Positions 1-5,641 of a stretch of DNA of 10,179 bases are shown here, one piece after another. The translations under genes were made by a program, and so were the position numbers. Source of the stretch: DATDMG01 sp036518955 (GTDB taxonomy: Bacteria; Actinomycetota; Actinomycetes; Actinomycetales; Kineosporiaceae); contig DATDMG010000515.1 in NCBI GenBank assembly GCA_036518955.1, positions 1 through 10,179 on the forward strand, read 5' to 3'. Numbering within the stretch: position 1 is the stretch's first letter; every line of letters begins with the position of its first letter. Under the pieces are notes generated by a model. That model was not told where the DNA came from and did not search any database. It saw only the letters and a program-made list of their open reading frames with translations.

Positions 1-2306
1 GTGCTGGTGTCCTCCGGGATGAGGCTGAACACTTCTTCCTCCTCCTGGGTGTTGTGCAGGCGCAGGATGGCGTAGAGGCCGTACAGGATCCGGCGCAGGT
101 CGTGGATGTCCTCCGAGCCCGGTTGGGTGTCGGCGTGGGGCAGCAGACGGCGTAGCCGGCCGACCTGGTGCTCGATCTCGGCGTGGGTGCGGCCAAGGAT
201 CCCGGTGGGGTCGGCGGTGCCGAGAGCCTTGGCGACGAGGGGGTAGATGAGTTCCTGTTCGGCGCGTTCGTGGGGCAGCAGGTGGCTGTCGAGTCGTTCC
301 AGCAGGGCCTGCACGGGAGCGAGGTCGGGGACCGCCGGGTCGAGGGTGTCGGCAACGACGCGGATGCGTTCCACGATGCTGCGCACACTGGCGTGTTCGG
401 CCTGGACCTTCCGGATGGTCTCCAGGTCGGCGGCGGGGATGGTCACGGTGTGCCGGGCGCCGGGCAGGACGGCCAGCAGCGCGATACCGATGGCCAGCAC
501 GTCGATCCCTTCCTGGGCCACGGCGCCCAGGGCAGGGGTCAGGTGACCGAGGGCGGCGGCGAGCATGGCCACCAGGGACAGGCCCATCCCGACGACGACT
601 GCCTGCACCGCGATCCGCCGGGACCGGCGGGCGACGAGGATGGCATCAGCGAGGGCGTCGATCCGGTCGACGGTCAGCACGACGTCCGCGGCCTCGGAGG
701 AGGCGGTCGCGCCGCGGGCTGCCAGGGCCACCCCGACGCTCGCCGCGGCCAGGGCGGGGGCGTCGTTGACGCCGTCCCCGACCATGATCGTCGGTTGGGT
801 GGTGGACTCCTCGGTGACGATGGCCAGCTTCTCGGCCGGGTCGCGCTCGGCCCACACGGCGTCCACCCCGACGATCCGCCCGACCGTTTCGGCCATGTCC
901 GCGCGGTCGCCGGTGACCAGGACGGTGCGGGTGATGCCCGCCGTCCGCAGGGCACGGATCATCCGGGGGGCGTCGGGCCGGATGGGGTCTTCCAGCAGCA
1001 GGGCCCCTGCGGGTGCGTCGTCGACGGCGACGTAGACGGCCAGGAACCCGTCGAGCGCGGCCCGCCGCCGGGCGTTGCGGATCCAGGCCGGCGTCTCACC
1101 CGGGACGATCCACTCGGCTTTGCCCAACCGCACCCTCCGGCCGGCGACCGTGCCTTCGAGGCCGTGGCCGTGGTGTTCCCGCACGTCGGTAGGCATCTCC
1201 AGGGTCAGCCCCCGGTGGCGGGCCGCGGTGACCACGGCGCCGGCCAGCACGTGCGGGGACACCTGTTCCAGGGACGCCGCCAGGCGCAGCACCTGCTGGG
1301 CGTCGACGACGTTCTGGCCGGCGGGGGTGATCACGTCGGTGAGGATCGGGCGGCCTGCGGTCAGGGTGCCGGTCTTGTCGAACAGCATGACGCGCCCGGC
1401 GGCCAGCTGCTCCAGGGCGGCGCCACCCTTGACGACCACGCCGCGCCGGGCGGCCCGGGAGACCCCGGAAATGATCGCGATGGGCGCCGCGAGCAGTAGC
1501 GGGCAGGGGGTCGCGACCACCAGGACGGCGACCGCGCGGACGACGTCGCCGGTCAGCAGCCACGCCAGAGCCGCGATCGCCAGGGTGAGGGGGACGAACC
1601 CGATGGCGTACCGGTCGGCGGCCCGAACGAACGGTGCGGACGATGCCTGGGCCTGTTCCACCAGCCGCACCACTCCGGCGTAGGTGGACTCCCGTGCGGT
1701 GGCGGTGGCCAGCAGTTCCAGAGGCTGGCCGGCGTTGGTGACCCCGCTGCGCACGTCCTCGCCCGCGGCGCGCTCCACCGGCATGGACTCCCCGGTCAAC
1801 GCCGACTCATCCAGCACGGCGCCGGTGACCAGCCGGCCGTCCACAGGAACGACCTCACCCGGTCCCACCAGTAGCAGGTCGCCACGGGCCACCTGCTCGA
1901 CCGGTACCTCCACCACGGCGTCACCGCTGCGGCGGCGGGCGGTGCGCGGGGCGCGCTCGACCAGCAGGCTCAGTTCACGCCGGGCTCGTGCCGCCGCACG
2001 CGCCTCCAGCAACGCCCCGCTGGCCAGCATCACCGCCAGCACGGCTCCCGCGAACGCCTCGCCGGTCGCCAGCGCCCCGGCCAGGGCCAGCCAGGCGATC
2101 ACGTCGACGCTGGGCCGCCGATGCACCGCGGCCTGGACGAGCGAGACGGTGGAGAACACCAGCCCGAGCACCGCGGCGGTCACCCAGGCCCCTACCGCGA
2201 CGGGCTGCGCGTCCAGTCCCCACCCGACCACCCCGATCCCGAGCAGACCACAGGAGGCGCCGAAGAACGCCCCCTCACCGTGCTCGGCGAGCCATGCCCT
2301 CGCCAC
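1..2306 (-). CDS. P1B-5-like heavy-metal-translocating P-type ATPase with C-terminal hemerythrin-like domain (3' end cut by window)
   Basis: This is an integral membrane ATPase expected to export a transition metal. Seen, numbering from the GTG at 2306: about eight hydrophobic segments, actuator motif TGE (171-173), membrane motif TPCP (266-269), phosphorylation site DKTGTLT with D310, nucleotide-binding GHGLEG (380-385), hinge GDGVNDAP (510-517) and QEGID (598-602) in the last membrane pair. TPCP plus QExxD defines the P1B-5 subgroup, whose reported substrates are Ni, Fe or Co and which is known to carry C-terminal hemerythrin domains. Here residues ~628-760 form a helical HHE domain with candidate diiron ligands H638, H675/H679, E683, H708, E712, H751 and E755/E756. 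No N-terminal Cys-rich metal-binding domain is present. The usual HP dipeptide reads HV (H352-V353). The start is GTG because a stop lies 24 bp upstream and GGAG sits 9 nt before it. The frame is open to the window edge, so only the extreme C-terminus is missing. Substrate is inferred from subgroup only. Confidence 0.93.
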   Translation of the reverse strand, partial: MARAWLAEHGEGAFFGASCGLLGIGVVGWGLDAQPVAVGAWVTAAVLGLVFSTVSLVQAAVHRRPSVDVIAWLALAGALATGEAFAGAVLAVMLASGALLEARAAARARRELSLLVERAPRTARRRSGDAVVEVPVEQVARGDLLLVGPGEVVPVDGRLVTGAVLDESALTGESMPVERAAGEDVRSGVTNAGQPLELLATATARESTYAGVVRLVEQAQASSAPFVRAADRYAIGFVPLTLAIAALAWLLTGDVVRAVAVLVVATPCPLLLAAPIAIISGVSRAARRGVVVKGGAALEQLAAGRVMLFDKTGTLTAGRPILTDVITPAGQNVVDAQQVLRLAASLEQVSPHVLAGAVVTAARHRGLTLEMPTDVREHHGHGLEGTVAGRRVRLGKAEWIVPGETPAWIRNARRRAALDGFLAVYVAVDDAPAGALLLEDPIRPDAPRMIRALRTAGITRTVLVTGDRADMAETVGRIVGVDAVWAERDPAEKLAIVTEESTTQPTIMVGDGVNDAPALAAASVGVALAARGATASSEAADVVLTVDRIDALADAILVARRSRRIAVQAVVVGMGLSLVAMLAAALGHLTPALGAVAQEGIDVLAIGIALLAVLPGARHTVTIPAADLETIRKVQAEHASVRSIVERIRVVADTLDPAVPDLAPVQALLERLDSHLLPHERAEQELIYPLVAKALGTADPTGILGRTHAEIEHQVGRLRRLLPHADTQPGSEDIHDLRRILYGLYAILRLHNTQEEEEVFSLIPEDTS

Positions 2307-2535
2307 GATCCCGTTCTCCGTTCTCCGAATTCAGGCCCTTGCTGGCCCCCCGCGGCGGCCGTGCGGCAGCCGCCGCGATCCCCCTACCGCCCTGCCTGCG
2401 CCGTCGGCGATGTCAGATGCGGCGTGGCTGACCGTCTGGGCGGCCGACTGCGCGGCACACCTGCGGGTACGGCAGAGCGCCTCGGTCACCGTGCCCACTG
2501 CCGATGTGGATGGGTGGTGGATGTGGCCGCGGCGC
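2307..2535. other. Intergenic spacer before the P1B ATPase gene
   Basis: This gene-free spacer lies between the 48-aa protein gene and the ATPase gene, both on the minus strand. It holds a perfect GC-rich inverted repeat near its middle. No convincing -35/-10 pair and no MerR-type promoter with an elongated spacer and dyad were found. The ATPase may therefore be read from the upstream MerR operon or from a promoter not recognisable by eye. Confidence 0.6.
2351..2377. terminator. 9-bp perfect inverted repeat; terminator or leader hairpin
   Basis: The arms CGCGGCGGC (2351-2359) and GCCGCCGCG (2369-2377) are perfect complements around a 9-nt loop. There is no T-tract on either side. The hairpin lies downstream of the MerR/small-protein pair and 45 bp before the ATPase start on the same strand. 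It could terminate the first two genes or be a leader hairpin of the ATPase transcript. Confidence 0.4.
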
Positions 2536-2545
2536 TCAGCGCCGC
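2529..2545. terminator. Palindrome spanning the stop codon of the small protein gene
   Basis: GCGGCGCT and AGCGCCGC flank one central base, giving a 17-bp near-perfect palindrome. As RNA this folds as GCGGCG-CTCAG-CGCCGC, a 6-bp stem with a 5-nt loop. The TGA of the 48-codon gene (2536-2538) is inside it. Its position suggests a terminator or 3'-end stability hairpin, but no U-tract follows. Confidence 0.35.
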
Positions 2546-2682
2546 TTGGTCACTCGGGACCGTAGCTGTTCGACCCGGTGGCGGTTGTCGGGCTTGGCCG
2601 CCTCGCGTCGGGCCTTCTCGATCAGGTCCCGGACCCTCGGGTCGCGGGAGAGGGTCTTGAGCTTGGTCATCAGATCGGCCAT
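2536..2682 (-). CDS. 48-aa basic helical protein of unknown function, downstream of MerR regulator
   Basis: This short open frame has ATG at 2680-2682, TGA at 2536-2538 and 48 residues. Its start is strongly supported: GGAGG ends 6 nt before the ATG, inside the 19-bp gap after the MerR gene. The product begins MADLMTKLKTLSRDPRVRDL, is rich in Lys/Arg, and is predicted by eye to be mostly alpha-helical with a central Pro-Asp break and a basic end (VTKRR). It has no Cys, no hydrophobic segment and no recognisable domain. Co-transcription with the MerR gene is likely from spacing. It could be a small nucleic-acid- or protein-binding partner of the regulator or of the transporter downstream, but I do not recognise the family and infer no function. 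Coding status rests on the ribosome site and operon spacing. Confidence 0.72.
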   Translation of the reverse strand: MADLMTKLKTLSRDPRVRDLIEKARREAAKPDNRHRVEQLRSRVTKRR

Positions 2683-2683
2683 G

Positions 2684-2696
2684 GTGCACCTCCGGT
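2684..2696 (-). promoter_or_regulatory. Strong Shine-Dalgarno of the 48-aa protein gene
   Basis: Read on the minus strand, CCGGAGGTGCACC directly precedes the ATG. GGAGG is 6 nt from the start codon. This near-consensus site is the main reason for calling the small gene. Confidence 0.75.
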
Positions 2697-2701
2697 GCAG
2701 G

Positions 2702-3241
2702 TCAGAGCGGGGGGAGCAGGCTGTCGGCCGCCGAGGCCAGGTCGGCGCCCAGCAGCGCGGCGGTGGCGATCAGGGCGGCCGCCCGGGCGGTCACCGTGGC
2801 CAGCAGCCCACGGGTCGGCGCGTCTGCGGTCGAGGCCACCACGCGCAGGGCCTGCAGTTGCCTCTCCAGGGCGGCCAGGTGTCCCGGGACGCCGTCCGGG
2901 TCGGCCGGGCAGTCCTGGTCCGGGTGCTGCCCGCACGGCGCCTGGTCCGACCTGACCGGAATGGTCAGGGCGTGGGCGATGTCGTCCAACCGGATGCCCT
3001 GGGCCTCCAGTCGACGGATCAACGCGATGCGGTGGACGTCGCCGGGATGGTAGAGACGGAAGTTGCCGCCGCTGCGGGTCGGGGCCAACAGGCCGAGGTT
3101 GGTGTAGAAGTCGACCGTGCGGGAGCTGACCCCTGATCGCTTGGCCAGCTCACCGATCCGCAGCAACTCCTCCTGCGTTGCCTGGCCAGCCTCGCGAGTT
3201 GCCTGGCCAGCCAGATGGTCGTGCGGCACGGCTATCACCAC
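2702..3241 (-). CDS. MerR-family transcriptional regulator with a Cys-x7-Cys loop
   Basis: This is a DNA-binding dimeric regulator of the MerR family. Numbering from the GTG at 3241 (179 aa), residues 28-95 form the winged helix: RIGELAKRSGVSSRTVDFYT as helix-turn-helix, then LGLLAP, GNFRLY and the second helical part (DVHRIALIRRLEAQGIRLDDI). A short loop CGQHPDQDC (C103, C111) sits between the DNA-binding domain and the helix of ~121-140 that should dimerise. The C-terminus is Ala-rich helix. The start was chosen because AGGAGG lies 5 nt before GTG 3241; the longer ATG starts at 3280 and 3262 lack a ribosome site. A later start is possible: a second AGGAGG lies just before TTG/CTG at 3166/3163, close to where MerR domains usually begin. 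The metal-ATPase gene downstream suggests metal or redox sensing, but the Cys pair is not where CueR or ZntR bind metal, so the ligand is unknown. Confidence 0.88.
   Translation of the reverse strand: MVIAVPHDHLAGQATREAGQATQEELLRIGELAKRSGVSSRTVDFYTNLGLLAPTRSGGNFRLYHPGDVHRIALIRRLEAQGIRLDDIAHALTIPVRSDQAPCGQHPDQDCPADPDGVPGHLAALERQLQALRVVASTADAPTRGLLATVTARAAALIATAALLGADLASAADSLLPPL
3142..3212. repeat. Three spaced TGGCCAGC elements, two within a 15-bp direct repeat
   Basis: GTTGCCTGGCCAGCC occurs at 3177-3191 and 3198-3212, exactly 21 bp apart. A third TGGCCAGC lies at 3142-3149, 41 bp from the first. Each contains the palindrome TGGCCA. They fall in the 5' end of the MerR gene and encode two in-frame GQAT units. 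They may be a simple coding duplication or an operator near an alternative downstream start. Confidence 0.55.
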
Positions 3242-3490
3242 CTCGTCCTCCTGGGCTCGCATGGCACCCACTGAGGACATCGTACAGCACTACGTGATGG
3301 TGCCCGGTGCAGGACCCCGTCCGGTCCGCGTCCCGCACCGCCAATGTTGATCCTGCTCTGGGCTGTCGCGGCGGCTGTCGGCGTCAGCTGGTGAACCGAC
3401 GTCCCCTGCCGCGACCTTCCTGGCCACGCCGCCGACGTGGACGGCGGGCAGCGGGAACGGACGGTCGTGTCAGGCCGCCCATACCCCTCG
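3242..3490. other. Spacer between the FAH-family gene and the MerR gene
   Basis: This stretch has no gene. It holds the MerR ribosome site (AGGAGG at 3247-3252), a possible minus-strand -10 hexamer TACGAT (3279-3284) without a recognisable -35, and an imperfect palindrome CACTACGTGATG (3288-3299). Near the FAH end there is a small inverted repeat, CCGCCG/CGGCGG (3429-3447). The promoter call is weak. Confidence 0.4.
3429..3447. terminator. Weak hairpin downstream of the FAH-family gene
   Basis: CCGCCG (3429-3434) pairs with CGGCGG (3442-3447) around a 7-nt loop, about 45 bp past the TAG of the FAH-family gene on the minus strand. No U-tract follows. It is a possible terminator only. Confidence 0.3.
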
Positions 3491-4438
3491 CTACCGGCCG
3501 CGTCGGGCGGGTGGGACGGGAAGGGGTGCGACGCCTTCGGTGATGCGGGTGGTGAGGGTGCCCAGTTGGTCGACGGTGACGGTGACGACGTCGCCGGGTT
3601 GCAGGGGCGGGTGGGCGTCGAGGCCTTGGCGGCCCCACAGTTCGGCCAGGCAGCCGCCGCCGCAGGTGCCGGAACCGAGGACGTCGCCGGGGCGGATCTG
3701 CGTGCCACGGGAGGCGTAGGCGATCATGTCAGCGTAGGAGAACGCCATCGAGGACCAGCGGTCCTGCCCGAGCCGTTCGCCGTTGATGTCCACGGTCATG
3801 GCCAGGTCGTAGGCGGTGTCGGTGCGCCAGGGTTCGAGTTCGTCGGGGGTGACCAGGACCGGGCCGAGGGTGGTGGCGGTGTCCTTGCCCTTGGTGGGGC
3901 CGAGCCGGACCTGCATCTCGGCGAACTGGACGTCGCGGGCGGACCAGTCGATCAGGATCGTGTAGCCCGCGATGTAGGCGTCGGCGTCGTCCGGGTGGAG
4001 GTCGCGGCCGGGGCGGCCGATGACGGCGGCGACTTCGAGTTCGAGGTCGAACAGGCGGCTGCCGGGCGGGATCGGGACGTCGTCGGCGGGGCCGATGACG
4101 GCGTAGGGGTTGGTGAAGTAGAACGCCGGTGCCTCGTACCAGCGATCCGGGACCGTCGCGTCGGTTCCGGCGAGTTTGGCGACGCCTTCGACGTGCCGTT
4201 CGAAGGTCATGAAATCCCGGACGGTGGGCGGGTCGGGGAGCGGTGCCCGCAGCCGTAGCTCGCCGAGCGGACGGATGCTGGTGGAGGCGGACAGGGCCCG
4301 CTCACCGGCCTGGCGCAAGGTGTTGCCGCGCAACAGGTCGAGCAGCGTGACGCCCGGCGCGAGCGGGTGCACCTGTCCGTCGTGGTCGAGGACGCCGACC
4401 TGGTCGCCGTCGGCGTCGACGTAGGTCACGAAGCGCAT
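3491..4438 (-). CDS. Fumarylacetoacetate hydrolase (FAH) family protein
   Basis: This is a soluble metal-dependent hydrolase/lyase of the FAH superfamily, which cleaves or decarboxylates beta-diketo or acylpyruvate-type acids in catabolic pathways. The 315-residue length fits family members with a short N-terminal domain before the catalytic fold (from ~70). Visible catalytic elements are FERH with H82 as the probable catalytic His, DLELE with metal ligands E133 and E135, DWSARD with D164, TKGKD with K183/K185, and the late glycine-rich GSGTCGGGC (255-263). The start ATG at 4438 has GGAGG 8 nt upstream. The gene stands alone: the neighbours on both sides are not obvious catabolic partners, so the substrate cannot be inferred from context. 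The C-terminus is Pro/Arg-rich and poorly conserved-looking. The family call is firm; fumarylacetoacetase itself is less likely than an acylpyruvate or 2-oxo-acid type activity. Confidence 0.92.
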   Translation of the reverse strand: MRFVTYVDADGDQVGVLDHDGQVHPLAPGVTLLDLLRGNTLRQAGERALSASTSIRPLGELRLRAPLPDPPTVRDFMTFERHVEGVAKLAGTDATVPDRWYEAPAFYFTNPYAVIGPADDVPIPPGSRLFDLELEVAAVIGRPGRDLHPDDADAYIAGYTILIDWSARDVQFAEMQVRLGPTKGKDTATTLGPVLVTPDELEPWRTDTAYDLAMTVDINGERLGQDRWSSMAFSYADMIAYASRGTQIRPGDVLGSGTCGGGCLAELWGRQGLDAHPPLQPGDVVTVTVDQLGTLTTRITEGVAPLPVPPARRGR

Positions 4439-4741
4439 GGTCGGGTCCTCCGCTGCTGTGGTGGTTCACCATTCTCGCTCGACGTGGGTGTGCATGGGTG
4501 TCCGAGCAGCTGATGACGTCGCCGAAGGCGGCGACCAGGTCCGGGTCGCGGCCGCCGTGGTCGGCGCGGACGCGGTGCACGGACCGCCCACCCGCCGCCG
4601 TCGGACGACGCCCTCATTCGGCCCGGGTGAGGCCCGCCCGGCTGAACCGGCGACAGAGTAGACGCAAGGCACCAGCAAACGGATCAAGACCTGCCGTCGA
4701 GGCCTGTCATGACGATGGGCCCGAGGCTGGGAGGCGGACCG
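4439..4741. other. Divergent intergenic region between the FAH-family and LURP-like genes
   Basis: This 303-bp stretch must carry promoters for both flanking genes. Ribosome sites are clear: GGAGG before the FAH gene, and GGAGG at 4730-4734, 7 nt before the plus-strand ATG at 4742. I see no convincing sigma-70 hexamers. A minus-strand stretch (4500-4580) reads RDPDLVAAFGDVIS in one frame and could be a degraded end of an older gene, but the frame runs on into the FAH gene and has no ribosome site. Confidence 0.5.
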
Positions 4742-5308
4742 ATGGTCTTCAGGGAGCGCCGCCAAGAACGGCGAGAGGAACGGCAGGAGCGCAGCGACGA
4801 GCGACGAGGCGGCAGCGGGGCCGCGCACTACCGGATGCGCCAGAAGTTGGTCTCGATCGGGGACGACTACTGGATCGAGGACGACGAGGGGCGGCGCGTC
4901 TTCAAGGTGGACGGCAAGGCATTACGGGTCCGGAAGACCCTGGACTTCGAGGACACACAGGGGAACAAGCTCCTGAAGATCCAGGAACGCATGCTTCGGG
5001 TGCGGGACACGATGGAGATCGAGGACCCGGACGGGCGCACCGTGGCCACGGTCAAGAAGGCGCTCGTCACACCCTTGCGGGAACGCATGGCGGTGACGGT
5101 GGCGGGAGGCCCCGATCTCACGGTCCACGGGAACATCCTCGATCACGAGTACTCCATCGAGGCGCAGGGTGCCACGGTCGCGGAGGTTTCCAAACGATGG
5201 TTCCGGATCGCCGACACCTACGGCGTGGAGATCGCTCCTGGGCAGAACGAGGTGCTGCTGCTCGCCGTCACCGCGGTCATCGACTCCATGGTCGATCCGG
5301 CGCGATGA
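4742..5308 (+). CDS. LURP-one-related / YxjI-like (DUF567, tubby-like fold) protein
   Basis: A 188-residue protein of the LURP-one-related family, whose fold resembles tubby C-terminal and phospholipid scramblase proteins. Its biochemical role in bacteria is unknown. Residues 1-24 are an extremely charged Arg/Glu helix (RERRQERREERQER). The beta-rich domain runs from ~29 to 185, with the typical order YRMRQKLVSIGDDYWIEDD, then two repeated strands carrying LRVRKTLDFED and LRVRDTMEIED, and the closing SKRWFRIADTYGVEIAPGQN followed by a hydrophobic helix (EVLLLAVTAVID). The start at 4742 is preferred over ATGs at 4709 and 4715 because GGAGG is placed 7 nt upstream. It is monocistronic by appearance and convergent with the anti-sigma gene. 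No signal peptide or membrane span was seen, so it is probably cytoplasmic or peripheral. Confidence 0.9.
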   Translation: MVFRERRQERREERQERSDERRGGSGAAHYRMRQKLVSIGDDYWIEDDEGRRVFKVDGKALRVRKTLDFEDTQGNKLLKIQERMLRVRDTMEIEDPDGRTVATVKKALVTPLRERMAVTVAGGPDLTVHGNILDHEYSIEAQGATVAEVSKRWFRIADTYGVEIAPGQNEVLLLAVTAVIDSMVDPAR

Positions 5309-5488
5309 GGAGACGCCGTCCCTGAGGGCGCTCGGCGGGCCGGGCCGACTGGGACTCCCGGGGCGGCGTCGTGGACGCCGACGAGGCGCCCTGGGAGGCG
5401 TGCCGCGGCGAGATCCGGGCGGAGCTCGGGGCGATGGCCCGAGCAGCGACCGCCGTCCACGGCGACGACGGTCGCTGCCCGGGCCCGC

Positions 5489-5526
5489 TCCCCGGCCGTC
5501 ACCCAGGGGTGATGACGAGCCGGGGA
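5489..5526. terminator. Two-part hairpin, probable terminator of the LURP-like gene
   Basis: An outer stem TCCCCGGC (5489-5496) / GCCGGGGA (5519-5526) encloses an inner stem TCACC (5499-5503) / GGTGA (5508-5512) with a CAGG loop. It is about 180 bp past the stop of the LURP-like gene. No U-tract is present, as is common in actinomycetes. Confidence 0.45.
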
Positions 5527-5599
5527 ACTGGTCCGGTGCCCGACGGGGGCCCCAGGCCCCGGACCAGGTCTGTGCCGACGCCCCGGGACGCCGGCAGGC

Positions 5600-5636
5600 G
5601 CGGCCACCGGGTGGGTCACCCCCACCCGGTGGCCGC
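5600..5636. terminator. 16-bp perfect stem-loop, terminator of the sigma/anti-sigma operon
   Basis: GCGGCCACCGGGTGGG (5600-5615) is the exact reverse complement of 5621-5636 with a 5-nt loop TCACC. It begins 5 bp beyond the TGA of the anti-sigma gene (5642-5644). Between convergent genes it can act in both directions. It lacks a U-tract, but its stem is unusually long and stable. Confidence 0.75.
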
Positions 5637-5641
5637 ACGCA

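Larger units (their letters stand above)
5309..5641. other. Gene-free convergent spacer with two hairpins
   Basis: This 333-bp stretch between convergent genes has no supportable coding region. The one open plus-strand frame from GTG 5371 has no ribosome site and runs through both hairpins into the opposite gene. Its contents are the two inverted repeats listed separately. Confidence 0.6.

Noticed and set aside
2307..2535. MerR-type promoter with a 19-20 bp spacer before the ATPase gene
   Set aside because: No pair of plausible -35/-10 hexamers with an intervening dyad could be found. The weak GTGACC match has wrong spacing.
168..2565. Long plus-strand open frames opposite the ATPase gene
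   Set aside because: They are Gly/Asp/Arg- or Ser/Thr/Arg-rich translations antisense to a protein with intact P-type ATPase motifs. They have no ribosome sites and no recognisable domains.
3437..4258. 273-codon plus-strand frame opposite the FAH-family gene
   Set aside because: Antisense shadow of a gene with intact FAH catalytic residues. The composition is Gly/Val/Asp-rich without domains.
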